DNA of 51,453 bases from Verrucomicrobiota bacterium (GTDB lineage: Bacteria; Verrucomicrobiota; Verrucomicrobiia; Chthoniobacterales; SZAS-18), in assembly GCA_018240025.1 (NCBI GenBank), contig JAFEGM010000048.1, positions 35,222 through 86,674 of the forward strand, read 5' to 3'. Position numbers and translations under genes: made by a program. A model generated the notes under the pieces. It searched no databases, had not been told where the DNA came from, and was given only the letters and a program-made list of their open reading frames with translations. Numbering within the stretch: position 1 is the stretch's first letter; each line of letters opens with the position of its first letter. This document shows positions 26,894-34,939 of the stretch, in pieces.

Positions 26894-29601
26894 GGCTACT
26901 TTCGCTCAGCGTGCGGCATTACCGCGTCCACCAACAGGCGCAGGTGACGTTCGATCCCGCGCGCACCCTCATCGGCGGGCCGAACGAGAGCGGCAAGAGC
27001 ACGCTGGCGGAGGCGGCGCACCGCGCGCTCTTTCTCCGCGCGGCGCTGACCGGCGAGGCGCCGCGCACGATGGAATCGCGCGGCGCCGGTGCGGGCGAGC
27101 GGCCCACGGTCGAGCTCGAATTCGAGGCGCGCGGCGAGCGCTGGCATTTGAAGAAGATCTTCCGCGCGACCGGCGGGAGCATCGCCCTGACCGATGCGCG
27201 CGGCCACACCCTGAGCGCGGACGAGGCCGAGGAGAAGTTGGCCGCGCTCCTCGGCACCGCCCTGGCCGAACGCGGCCCGGGCGCGCTCAAACGGCTGGCC
27301 GCGCAATGGGCGCATCTGTGGGTCTGGCAGGGCGAGAGCGGCGACGATCCCAGCGCCCATGCGACCCGCGAGCGCGACGCCCTGCTCGCGCGGCTGCACG
27401 ATTTCGGCGGCGCCGCGCCGGTGCAGTCGGACCGCGATGCACGCCTGGCCGCCGCCTTCGCCACGCAGCGGAGCGCGCTGCTGACCGAGCGCGGGCTGCC
27501 GCGCGCCGGTACCGAACTGGCCGCGCTGACCGAACGCGCGACCGCCGACGCCGCCGCGGTCGAGGCCGCGCGCCAGCGGCTGGGCGCGCTGGAGCAGGCC
27601 ATGGACGAATACGGCGCGGCCGAGGAAGTGCTGGCCGCCACGCGCGGCACGCTCGTGCAACTGACCGCCGAGCAGCGGACCCTCGAGCAGCGCGAAGAAC
27701 GCGTGCGGGAATTGCAGCGTCTCGAAGCCGCCCAGGCCGCCTCGGCCCAGGCGGCGCGGCAGCAGGTGGAATTGCTGGCCGGCGCGCAGCAGGAACTCGA
27801 GCGGCGCGAGCAGGCGGTGCAGCGGACGGCGCTCGCGCTGGCTCCGGCGCAGTCCGGCGCGGAGCGGGCCGAGGGGCAGCTGAGCGAGCGGCAGCGTTCG
27901 CTCAATGCGCTCGAACAGCGCCTGCTGGAAGCCGAGCAGATCGCGACCGCGCGCCGCAACCGCCACGAATGGGCACGGGCGGCCGACGAGCATCGCTCCG
28001 CCGTGGCCGCGCGCGACGAATGGAAGGGCCGCGCCGCCCAGGCGCAGGACCTGGAGCAGCGGTTGGCCGAGACGGAACGGGAGATCGCCCGTCTGCCGGA
28101 GATCGACCGCGCGCTGCTGAAAAAACTGCGTGAGTTGGAGGATGCCTACATCGAGGCCCGCGCGGCGCTCGAAGCCACCGCGGCCACGCTGACGGTCGAG
28201 GCTTCGCCGCTGCCTGTGCTGGCGGGCCTGGAGACGCTCGCGCCGGGCGCGACCTGCCGCATGGAGGACGAGACGCCCATTGTCATCGGGGCCGACATCC
28301 GCCTGCGCCTGCATCCGGGCGGCGGGCGTCGACTCGCCGAGCTGCGGCGCGAGGCGCTCAAGGCCCAGCGCGCGCGCGACCACGAACTGGCCAAGCTGGG
28401 CGTGCCCAACGTTTCCTCCGCGACCGAATTGAACATCCGCCGCGAGACGCGCCTCGCTGAGGCCAACGTGCTCCGCTCGCAGCTGACGCGCGATCCGTTC
28501 ACCACGCGACTCGCCGAAGCCAGCGCCAAGGTCGTGACCCTCGAAGCGGCCGTGGCGCGCGCGGTGCGTTTGGTGCCGGATGCGACTGCGCCCGAATCGG
28601 CTGAGGCGCTGCGCCAGCTGCGGGACCGCGCCGCCGACGAGGCCAGCGAAGCCGAGGAGGACGCGCGTCGCGCCCGCGTGGCCGCCGAGGCCGCCCGCAA
28701 GCAGGTGCTGCGCGCGGAGGAGGAATTGTCGACCCAGCGGCGCGAGCTCGAGAAACTGCGGCGCGAGCACGAGGAGGCCCAGGCCGTCCTGCAGGCCCTG
28801 CGCGGTCAGGCCGGCGCCTCCACCGAGCGCGCTGCGGCCGTCGCCCAGGCCGGTGCTGCGCACGAGGCGGCCGAGGCCGCGCTGGCCACCACCCGCGCCG
28901 CCCTCGCCGAACTCCGACCCGAAGAGATCGCGCCCGCCCGGGCCCGGCTGGAGCGGGCGCTGCAATTGCAGAATGCCGCACGCGAGCAGGCCTCGCTCCG
29001 CCGCGCCGTGGCCGAGGCCGCGCTGCGCCGCGACGGCTCGGTCGATCCGCACGAAGACTTGGCCGAGGCCGAAGCCCGGGCCGAAGCCAGCGCCGCGGAA
29101 CTCGCCCGCGCCCGCCGTCACGCCGATGCGCTCACGCTGCTCGATCGCCTCTACCGCGAGGAGCAGGCGGCGTTGGCGGCCGAATTCACCGGTCCGCTGG
29201 TCGAGCGCGTGAACGGCTATCTGCGCCAGATCTTCGGCCCGGGCGCCGAAGCCGTAGTGGAGTATCGCGACGGCGAATTCGGCGGCCTGCGCCTGCGCCG
29301 CGGCGAGGCCCCCGGCGAGGCCGCGATCGATTTCGACGCCCTCAGCGGCGGCACTCGCGAGCAGGTCGCCGCCGCCGTCCGCCTCGCCATGGCCGAAGTC
29401 CTCGCGCCGCAGCACGATGGCTGTCTGCCGGTCGTTTTCGACGACGCCTTCGCCTTCGCCGATCCCCAGCGCGTGCGCGGCGTGATCGAGATGCTCGACC
29501 TCGCCGCCCGCCGCGGCCTCCAGATCATCGTCCTGACCTGCACCCCCGCCGAATACGTCAGCTGGGGCGCCCGGGTGGAGAGTTTGCGGGGCGGGCGATG
29601 A
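26890..29601 (+). CDS. SMC/SbcC-like AAA ATPase (YhaN type), 903 aa
   Basis: Partner ATPase of the upstream phosphoesterase. The N-terminal P-loop is GGPNESGKST (~34-43) after MRLLSLSVRHYRVHQQ. Long Ala/Glu/Arg-rich coiled coils run at ~200-430 and ~520-760. The ABC signature is DALSGGTREQVAAAVR (~815-830) and Walker B is LPVVFDDAFAFADPQR with FDD instead of the SbcC-type DE. Between the coils there is no CxxC zinc hook. Instead there is a short strand-rich segment (TLTVEASPLPVLAGLETL...ETPIVIGADIRLRL), as in YhaN-like proteins. The YhaN/YhaO assignment is by architecture. It probably processes DNA ends or hairpins, inferred from the family. Confidence 0.87.
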   Translation: MRLLSLSVRHYRVHQQAQVTFDPARTLIGGPNESGKSTLAEAAHRALFLRAALTGEAPRTMESRGAGAGERPTVELEFEARGERWHLKKIFRATGGSIALTDARGHTLSADEAEEKLAALLGTALAERGPGALKRLAAQWAHLWVWQGESGDDPSAHATRERDALLARLHDFGGAAPVQSDRDARLAAAFATQRSALLTERGLPRAGTELAALTERATADAAAVEAARQRLGALEQAMDEYGAAEEVLAATRGTLVQLTAEQRTLEQREERVRELQRLEAAQAASAQAARQQVELLAGAQQELERREQAVQRTALALAPAQSGAERAEGQLSERQRSLNALEQRLLEAEQIATARRNRHEWARAADEHRSAVAARDEWKGRAAQAQDLEQRLAETEREIARLPEIDRALLKKLRELEDAYIEARAALEATAATLTVEASPLPVLAGLETLAPGATCRMEDETPIVIGADIRLRLHPGGGRRLAELRREALKAQRARDHELAKLGVPNVSSATELNIRRETRLAEANVLRSQLTRDPFTTRLAEASAKVVTLEAAVARAVRLVPDATAPESAEALRQLRDRAADEASEAEEDARRARVAAEAARKQVLRAEEELSTQRRELEKLRREHEEAQAVLQALRGQAGASTERAAAVAQAGAAHEAAEAALATTRAALAELRPEEIAPARARLERALQLQNAAREQASLRRAVAEAALRRDGSVDPHEDLAEAEARAEASAAELARARRHADALTLLDRLYREEQAALAAEFTGPLVERVNGYLRQIFGPGAEAVVEYRDGEFGGLRLRRGEAPGEAAIDFDALSGGTREQVAAAVRLAMAEVLAPQHDGCLPVVFDDAFAFADPQRVRGVIEMLDLAARRGLQIIVLTCTPAEYVSWGARVESLRGGR

Positions 29602-29626
29602 ACGCGTTGCCCGCGACGACGCCGGC

Positions 29627-30082
29627 TCATCCCCGATAATCCTCCCGCCGCAGCACCATGCGCCAGCCCCCGCGGTAGGCTTCCTCGGTCGGGACGAAGC
29701 CCGCAGCGCGGTAAAAGGCTTCGGCGCCTCGAGGGGCGCGCGAGACGGCGAGGTCGATGAACTGGAGCTGTGGCGAGGCGAAGAGCCGCGCGAGGAGTTG
29801 GTCGAGCATGCGACGACCGAGCCCGCGGCCCTGCCAGCTTTGGTCGACCATGAAACGGCAGAGATAGGCGTGCCGGCCCTCGGCCAGCTCCCGTACGAGA
29901 AAGAAGCCGATCGGCTGGTCGCCGAGGTAGGCCGCGCGGCACCAGCCCACGGGATCGAGCCCGGCCTGGGCGATGGAATAAAGATTGTCGGCGACAAGAT
30001 CAGCCTGCTCGGGCCGCACCCGCAGTTCGCTGACAGCATCGAGATTGGCCAGCGTGACGGCGCGGAATTCGAGGGTTTCCAT
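29627..30082 (-). CDS. GNAT family N-acetyltransferase
   Basis: 151-aa acetyl-CoA-dependent acyltransferase. The N-terminal RPEQADLVADNLYSIAQA resembles the opening of spermidine/diamine acetyltransferases. Motif A is FMVDQSWQGRGLGRRMLDQLL (acetyl-CoA pyrophosphate loop QGRGLG), followed by LAVSRAPRGAEAFYRAAGFVP (motif B). Substrate is uncertain; polyamine is a family-based guess. It converges on the ATPase gene with a 25-bp gap and lies 33 bp downstream of the next minus-strand gene, so the two may be co-transcribed. Confidence 0.87.
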   Translation of the reverse strand: METLEFRAVTLANLDAVSELRVRPEQADLVADNLYSIAQAGLDPVGWCRAAYLGDQPIGFFLVRELAEGRHAYLCRFMVDQSWQGRGLGRRMLDQLLARLFASPQLQFIDLAVSRAPRGAEAFYRAAGFVPTEEAYRGGWRMVLRREDYRG

Positions 30083-30115
30083 GGGGGCGCGCAGGATAAC
30101 AAACGGCGGCTTGCA

Positions 30116-30775
30116 TCACTCCGTCCCGCGCCAGATTTCGATGACGTGCGACGGCTCGAAACGCACGAGGTCGCCGGAGCGCAGGCGGTCGGTGTGGCGC
30201 GGGTCGGAGTCGAGCGTGCCGACGAAGTGCTCATTGTCACGGCCAGAAACCAGTACCCACATGCGCTCGGCGCCGATCTGCGCGTCGCCGACGCACTGGT
30301 ATTCGGGATACCGAAAGATGAGTTTCACCAGATTTCCTTCCTGCAGCGAAGTGCGTTCCTCCTCGGTCGGGAATTGCGGCAGCGGGAAGCGGTAGCTGTC
30401 GCGCTCGGTCTGCGCGATCGCCTCGAGTTCGTAGCCGTCGTGTGCCAAGCAAGCCAGCGCGCCTTCCCGGCGAGGCGACAGCTGGCGTTTCCAAGGACTC
30501 GACGGACTGGGGCGCGTCGCGTGCCAACCGGGTGGGAGATCGGCGAGTTCGAGCACGCTCGGATCGCGACGCACCATCGACTCGAGGCAGACGAGCCGGC
30601 AGTCCTCTTCCTCGGCACTCGAGCCGATGAACTGCCAGCCGTGATCGTCGGCGTCGTGCGAGACAAAGAGGATCGGCTCGTCGTCAGCCAGGACTTGGCG
30701 CGTCGTGAAAGAAGCGCAATGAGGCGGCTGGTCGAAAGGCCAGGGATCAATGGGGCCGTGGTCGCACGAGGGCAT
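30116..30775 (-). CDS. DUF2185/DUF2314-like protein, 219 aa
   Basis: Soluble protein. I placed the start at ATG 30775 (MPSCDHGPIDPWPFDQPPHC) because the upstream in-frame extension is low-complexity intergenic sequence. The N-terminal half (CASFTTRQVLADDEPILFVSHDADDHGWQFIGSS...LVCLESMVRRDPSVLELADLPPGWHATR) resembles DUF2185-like proteins. The C-terminal half (GNLVKLIFRY...GAERMWVLVSGRDNEHFVGTLDSDPRHTDRLRSGDLVRFEPSHVIEIW) resembles DUF2314. Both families are uncharacterised, and some members accompany toxin-immunity loci. There is no signal peptide. Family names are from memory and should be verified. Confidence 0.65.
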   Translation of the reverse strand: MPSCDHGPIDPWPFDQPPHCASFTTRQVLADDEPILFVSHDADDHGWQFIGSSAEEEDCRLVCLESMVRRDPSVLELADLPPGWHATRPSPSSPWKRQLSPRREGALACLAHDGYELEAIAQTERDSYRFPLPQFPTEEERTSLQEGNLVKLIFRYPEYQCVGDAQIGAERMWVLVSGRDNEHFVGTLDSDPRHTDRLRSGDLVRFEPSHVIEIWRGTE

Positions 30776-30994
30776 GGGTGGAAAGAATGGTGCGGCGCGG
30801 TGGGCGAAAGAAGCCGGAGAACGGCCGGCCGCAAAGACGCAAGAGAGCGCAAAGAGCCGAAGAGGAACTGCTTGGCTCCACGGCACGAAGGGGTCGTCCA
30901 AACGCTCCTTTTTGGGCCCTTTGCGCATTTGTGGCTGTCCCACGGTCCCGTTCATCCCGCTCGCCGAGCGAGATTCGCCGCTGCAAAGTGGCTC
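30776..30994. other. Intergenic region with short inverted repeat GCGCAAAG/CTTTGCGC
   Basis: 219 bp between divergent genes. It contains CGCAAAGACGCAAGAGAGCG-type words and an 8-bp inverted pair, 30847-30854 with 30919-30926, enclosing 64 bp. No convincing promoter was found. Confidence 0.4.
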
Positions 30995-31426
30995 ATGCAG
31001 CGCTCGCGTCTTCTCTTGGCTGTCGCCCTTGCCGGTCTGGCCTTCCTCAACTTCGTCGGCGGGCTCTCCGCGCAGCCGGCGGCGGGCGCGCCCGAGCGGA
31101 TTCTGCAGCAGAGCCCCGGCATCGCGCTCGGCACCGTCGGGCGCGGCGGAGGGCTGTCGGAGGAGGCCAAGGCGCTGCGGGCCTTGCTGCGTCAACCCGG
31201 CGCGACGGCGCGGTTGGAAGCGCTCTTCCGCACCGGCAGCCCGATCGCCCAGGCCTATGCGTTGGCTGGTTTGAAGTATGCCGGCAGCCCGCGGTATCGG
31301 TCACTGGCGCGCCGCGCGATCACCCGACCCGGGCAGCTGCGCATGATCACCGGCGACGTCGTCCGTCGCGTCAGCTGGCGTGAATTCATGCAGCGTCTCG
31401 ACCGGGACTACCCAACGCTGCCGTAG
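30995..31426 (+). CDS. Small secreted protein of unknown function, 143 aa
   Basis: Signal peptide MQRSRLLLAVALAGLAFLNF with cleavage near LSAQ. The mature part is mostly helical: LSEEAKALRALLRQPGATARLEALFRTGSPIAQAYALAGLKYAG resembles one HEAT-like helical pair, then SPRYRSLARRAITRPGQLRMITGDVVRRVSWREFMQRL. I do not recognise a family. The stop codon TAG (31424-31426) lies in the first, diverged unit of the 69-bp intergenic repeat array, so the present 3' end may have been set by repeat insertion. Confidence 0.6.
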   Translation: MQRSRLLLAVALAGLAFLNFVGGLSAQPAAGAPERILQQSPGIALGTVGRGGGLSEEAKALRALLRQPGATARLEALFRTGSPIAQAYALAGLKYAGSPRYRSLARRAITRPGQLRMITGDVVRRVSWREFMQRLDRDYPTLP

Positions 31427-31629
31427 CCCGCGCGCTTCGCGTGCACCCGGCCCGCCGAGCGCTGTGGCTACGAGAGCGAAAGGCGGGGCAAGTAGTCCGC
31501 ACTCTCCGAGTGCGGCCGGCTCGCAGAGCGCTGTGGCTACGGGAGCGAAAGGCGGGGCAAGTAGTCCGCACTCTCCGAGTGCGGCAGGCTCGCAGAGCGC
31601 TATGGCTACGAGAGCGAACAGCACGCGAC
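31423..31629. repeat. Three-copy 69-bp direct repeat carrying the CCGCACTC palindrome
   Basis: Units start at 31423, 31492 and 31561, each beginning GTAG and containing GAGCGCTGTGGCTAC-like and GAGCGAAAGGCGGGGCAA segments. Units 2 and 3 carry the perfect palindrome CCGCACTCTCCGAGTGCGG (31497-31515, 31566-31584). Unit 1 is diverged at the palindrome but matches from GAGCGCTGTGGCTAC onward. A solo palindrome occurs at 8433-8451 and a degenerate unit at ~47970-48001. Confidence 0.82.
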
Positions 31630-31638
31630 AGACGGCTG

Positions 31639-31742
31639 AGAGCGGGAGTGGGAGTGGGAGTGGGAGTGGGAGTGAGTGGGAGTGGGAGTGGGAGTGGGAG
31701 CGGGAGTGGGAGTGAGAGTGAGAGCGGGAGTGGGAATGGGAG
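31639..31742. repeat. GGGAGT hexanucleotide microsatellite
   Basis: About 17 imperfect GGGAGT/GTGGGA units directly follow the 69-bp array and end ~80 bp before the metalloprotease start. Its position between the probable promoter area and the gene could make it length-variable, but nothing in the sequence shows phase variation. Confidence 0.75.
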
Positions 31743-31824
31743 AATAAAGCTCGCCCACGACTCCCACCCGCGTCGGTGGCGAATGCGCTTCTCATCCCTC
31801 GCGCGTTTCGGCAGGCTGCGCCGC

Positions 31825-34734
31825 ATGGCACTCTTTCCCCTGCTTGGCCGCTGCGGCCGCGCGGCCCTCTTGGCCAGTGCGGTCATCTCCTCTTCCCTGC
31901 CAGCGGCCGATCAGGGGCCGTGGCGGACGCTCGATGCCTCGCGCGCTCCGGTGCAATCGGCCGCGGGTCGGCCGGCCCTGATCCAGGCGCGGGCGTACCG
32001 GATGGTGGCGCTGGACGCTCCGGCCCTGCGCGCGCAGCTCGCAGCGGCGCCGCACGAGCAGCGCACGACACCAGCCGAGCCGCAGGTGATCTGGCTGCCG
32101 GTGCCGGACGGGCGCTTCGAGCGCTTCGCGATCGAGGAGTCACCGGTCATGGCGCCGGAGCTGCAGGCGAAGTTTCCGCAGATCCGCACCTACCTCGCCC
32201 GCGGGCTCGACCAGCCCGGCACCAGCGGCCGGCTCGATTTCACGGACCAGGGCTTCCACGCCCAAATCTTCTCGCCGCGCGGGGCCTGGCACATCGACCC
32301 GCGCTACCACCTCGATCAGGAGGCGTACCTGGTCTACTGGCGGGCCGATGCGATCCACATCGGTCGGCGGGTGGCCTGCCTCGCGCCGGGCGTGAATGAC
32401 CGCATGTTCACCAACCTGCGCCGCCAGCCGCTGCCGGCCGCGCCCGGCGCTCCGACGCCTGCGACCACGGCCGGACCGAACCTGCGGACCTATCGCATCG
32501 CCGTGGCCTGCACGGGCGAGTACGGCGCCTTCCACGGCGGCACGGTCAACACGGCGCTCTCGGCCATCGTCACCACGGTCAATCGCGTGGTCGGCATCTA
32601 CGAAAAGGAGCTGGCCATCCGCCTCGTGCTCATCGGCAACAACCAGTCGCTCGTCTATCTCGACGGCAACACGGACCCCTACACGAACGGCAACGCCAAC
32701 GTCCTCGGCAACGAGAACCAGACCAACATCGACAACGTCATCGGCAACGCGAACTACGACCTCGGCCACGTCTTCCACACCGGCGGCGGCGGCGCGGCGG
32801 CGCCGGGCGTGTGCGTGACGGGTTCGAAGGCCGATGCCCACACGGGCCGCGCGCAGCCGGTCGGCGATCCCTTCGATGTCGACTACGTCGCGCACGAGAT
32901 CGGTCACCAATTCGGCGCCGATCACACCTTCAACTCGCAGCAGGACGGCTGCGGCAGCGGCAATCGGGTGGCCGATTCCGCCTACGAGCCGGGCAGCGGC
33001 ACGACCATCATGGGCTACGCGACCCTTTGCGGCACGGACGACGTGCAGACCTTCTCCGATCCGTATTTCCACGCGCGCAGCTTCGACCAAATCCAGGCCT
33101 TCATCGCCAGCACCGCAACCTGCGCGAACACCACCGCCACGGGCAATCGCGCCCCGACCGTGAGCGCGCCCGCGCCGGTCACCATCCCGAACGGCACGGC
33201 CTTCGTCCTGACCGCGAGCGGGAGCGATCCCGACGGCGATGCCATCACCTACTGCTGGGAGGAATTCGACCTCGGCCCGACGCAGCCCCTGACCGACGCC
33301 GACAACGGCATGAGCCCCATCCTGCGCTCGCGCCTGCCGCTCACGAGTCCCTCGCGTTCGTTCCCCACGCTCAGCGCGGTGGTCAGCGGCACGCTCCCGC
33401 TGGGCGAGAAGTTCCCGGCCTTCACCGGCACGGCCACACGCACGATGAACTTCCGCGTGACCGCGCGCGACAACCGCGCCGGAGGCGGCGGCGTGCAGCA
33501 GGCCAACACGAGCGTCAACATCGCCACCGCGGCCGGACCGTTCGTCGTCACCTCGCAGAACACCGCGGGGCAGTCCTTCAACGCGGGCGGTGCCATCACG
33601 GTGACTTGGAATGTGGCCGGCACCTCCGCGAGTCCGATCAGCACGTCCTCGGTCAACATCGACCTCTCGACCGACGGCGGCGCGACCTTCGCGGTCCCGC
33701 TGGCGGTCGGCGTGCCCAACAACGGCTCGGCCAACGTGACGGTGCCGTCGGTCACGAGCAATCAGTGCCGCCTGCGCGTCTCCGCGGTCGGAAACATCTT
33801 CTACGCGGTCAATACGGCCAACTTCACCATCGGCACCTCCGGCCCGACGGTTACGCCGATCCCGGCCACGCCGACGCCCACGCCGGTCAGCGGTGTCACG
33901 CCGACTCCGACCCCGACCCCGACGCCGCAGGTCACGCCGACACCCACTCCGACCCCGACCCCGAACAGCCGGCTCATCAACGTCTCGACCCGTCTGCGCG
34001 TGGCCACCGGCAGCGGCGTGGCCATCGCCGGATTCGTCATCTCCGGCACCGCGCCCAAGCGGGTGCTCGTCCGCGCGCTGGGGCCCACGCTGGCGAACTT
34101 CGGCGTCAGCGGGGTGCTGGGGAATCCGTCGCTCGAATTGCTGACCGGGCAGACTTCGCTGGCCACCAACGACGACTGGCGCAGCACGCAGGAGGCCGAC
34201 ATTCAGGCCAGCGGCTTCGCGCCGCCGAACGATCTCGAGCCGGCCATCATCCGCACCATTCAGCCCGGCTCCTACACGGCCATCCTCCGGGGTGTGAGCG
34301 AGACCACCGGCGTGGGCATCGTCGAGGTGTACGATCTCGAGCCGAACCTCGCGACCGCGCGACTCATCAATCTCTCCACCCGCGGCGTGGTCGGCACGAA
34401 CGACCAGGTCATGATCGCCGGCCTGGTCATCAACGGTACCACTCCCAAGCGCGTGCTCATTCGCGCGCTCGGGCCGTCGCTGACCGCCTTCGGCGTGGAC
34501 GGCGCCATCTCCGATCCGCAGGTCCGCGTGGTGGCGAACAACGTCGACATCGGCACCAACGACAACTGGCAGAGCAGCCAGGCCGCCGAGATCACCGCCG
34601 CGAATCTCGCCCCGCCCAACGCCCTCGATTCCGCCCTCATCCTCACGCTCCAGCCCGGCTCCTACACCGCCATCGTCTCCGGCGTGGGCGGCGCGACCGG
34701 TGTGGCGTTGGTCGAGGCGTACGAGCTGCCTTGA
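31825..34734 (+). CDS. Secreted reprolysin-like (M12B) zinc metalloprotease, 969 aa
   Basis: The signal sequence is MALFPLLGRCGRAALLASAV with cleavage near LPAAD; an in-frame ATG at 31783 is an alternative start. A propeptide-like region (~30-220) precedes the catalytic domain (~225-440). The zinc site is HEIGHQFGADH with His357, Glu358, His361 and His367, followed by a Met-turn in TTIMGYAT. A Gly/Cys-rich pair (CGSGN, TLCGTDD) lies between and after. Next are an Ig/cadherin-like stretch (SGSDPDGDAITYCWEEF), a second beta domain (~565-670), a Thr-Pro linker (~673-713), and two ~120-residue C-terminal repeats (LIN(V/L)STR...GxVIxGTxPKRVL(V/I)RALGP...LQPGSYTAI). Those repeats are common at the ends of verrucomicrobial exported proteins. 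Substrate unknown. Confidence 0.88.
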   Translation: MALFPLLGRCGRAALLASAVISSSLPAADQGPWRTLDASRAPVQSAAGRPALIQARAYRMVALDAPALRAQLAAAPHEQRTTPAEPQVIWLPVPDGRFERFAIEESPVMAPELQAKFPQIRTYLARGLDQPGTSGRLDFTDQGFHAQIFSPRGAWHIDPRYHLDQEAYLVYWRADAIHIGRRVACLAPGVNDRMFTNLRRQPLPAAPGAPTPATTAGPNLRTYRIAVACTGEYGAFHGGTVNTALSAIVTTVNRVVGIYEKELAIRLVLIGNNQSLVYLDGNTDPYTNGNANVLGNENQTNIDNVIGNANYDLGHVFHTGGGGAAAPGVCVTGSKADAHTGRAQPVGDPFDVDYVAHEIGHQFGADHTFNSQQDGCGSGNRVADSAYEPGSGTTIMGYATLCGTDDVQTFSDPYFHARSFDQIQAFIASTATCANTTATGNRAPTVSAPAPVTIPNGTAFVLTASGSDPDGDAITYCWEEFDLGPTQPLTDADNGMSPILRSRLPLTSPSRSFPTLSAVVSGTLPLGEKFPAFTGTATRTMNFRVTARDNRAGGGGVQQANTSVNIATAAGPFVVTSQNTAGQSFNAGGAITVTWNVAGTSASPISTSSVNIDLSTDGGATFAVPLAVGVPNNGSANVTVPSVTSNQCRLRVSAVGNIFYAVNTANFTIGTSGPTVTPIPATPTPTPVSGVTPTPTPTPTPQVTPTPTPTPTPNSRLINVSTRLRVATGSGVAIAGFVISGTAPKRVLVRALGPTLANFGVSGVLGNPSLELLTGQTSLATNDDWRSTQEADIQASGFAPPNDLEPAIIRTIQPGSYTAILRGVSETTGVGIVEVYDLEPNLATARLINLSTRGVVGTNDQVMIAGLVINGTTPKRVLIRALGPSLTAFGVDGAISDPQVRVVANNVDIGTNDNWQSSQAAEITAANLAPPNALDSALILTLQPGSYTAIVSGVGGATGVALVEAYELP

Positions 34735-34745
34735 GCGGCGCGGAA

Positions 34746-34772
34746 AGCCCGGCCTGGCGCGCCGGCCGGGCT
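34746..34772. terminator. GC-rich hairpin after the metalloprotease gene
   Basis: Perfect 9-bp inverted repeat AGCCCGGCC/GGCCGGGCT with a 9-base loop, starting 12 bp after the TGA. A short GCCTGTT follows but no T-run, so it is a plausible but not proven terminator. Confidence 0.5.
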
Positions 34773-34833
34773 CGCCTGTTCGGGGCGGGCGCGGCGCGGT
34801 CGCAGGCGGGAGAGCCATTCGCGGAGGGCGTCT

Positions 34834-34896
34834 GGGACCGTTGGTCACGTGCTGGGGACGTTTGGTCACTTCAACCTCGCCTTTGGTCAGTCGGGT
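34834..34896 (+). promoter_or_regulatory. Three 21-bp direct repeats with TTGGTCA cores upstream of giant gene 2
   Basis: TTGGTCA occurs at 34841-34847, 34862-34868 and 34883-34889, each exactly 21 bp (two helical turns) after the previous one. Units 1 and 2 also share GGGAC before and C after the core. The array ends 43 bp before ATG 34940. This geometry fits a multi-site operator for an activator or repressor of giant gene 2. A remnant of a mobile-element end is an alternative. No clear -10 box or Shine-Dalgarno follows. Confidence 0.5.
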
Positions 34897-34939
34897 GAGG
34901 TATCCCGAGAAAGTGTTAGAGTTGCCCTCGTTCTTTCCC

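Noticed and set aside
26896..30240. Minus-strand frame of ~1100 codons opposite the nuclease-partner ATPase
   Set aside because: Low-complexity shadow; the opposite strand has Walker A, ABC signature and Walker B motifs in the right order.
31423..31742. Possible CRISPR array (69-bp spaced repeats with palindrome)
   Set aside because: The whole 69-bp unit is repeated with no unique spacers, only three units, and no cas genes nearby.
34834..34896. Possible plasmid-type iterons at the 21-bp repeats
   Set aside because: No replication initiator gene nearby and the surroundings look chromosomal; kept as a regulatory candidate.
34700..34939. Upstream extension of giant protein 2
   Set aside because: The in-frame extension overlaps the metalloprotease 3' end, the hairpin and the 21-bp repeats, and would bury the signal peptide that begins at 34940.
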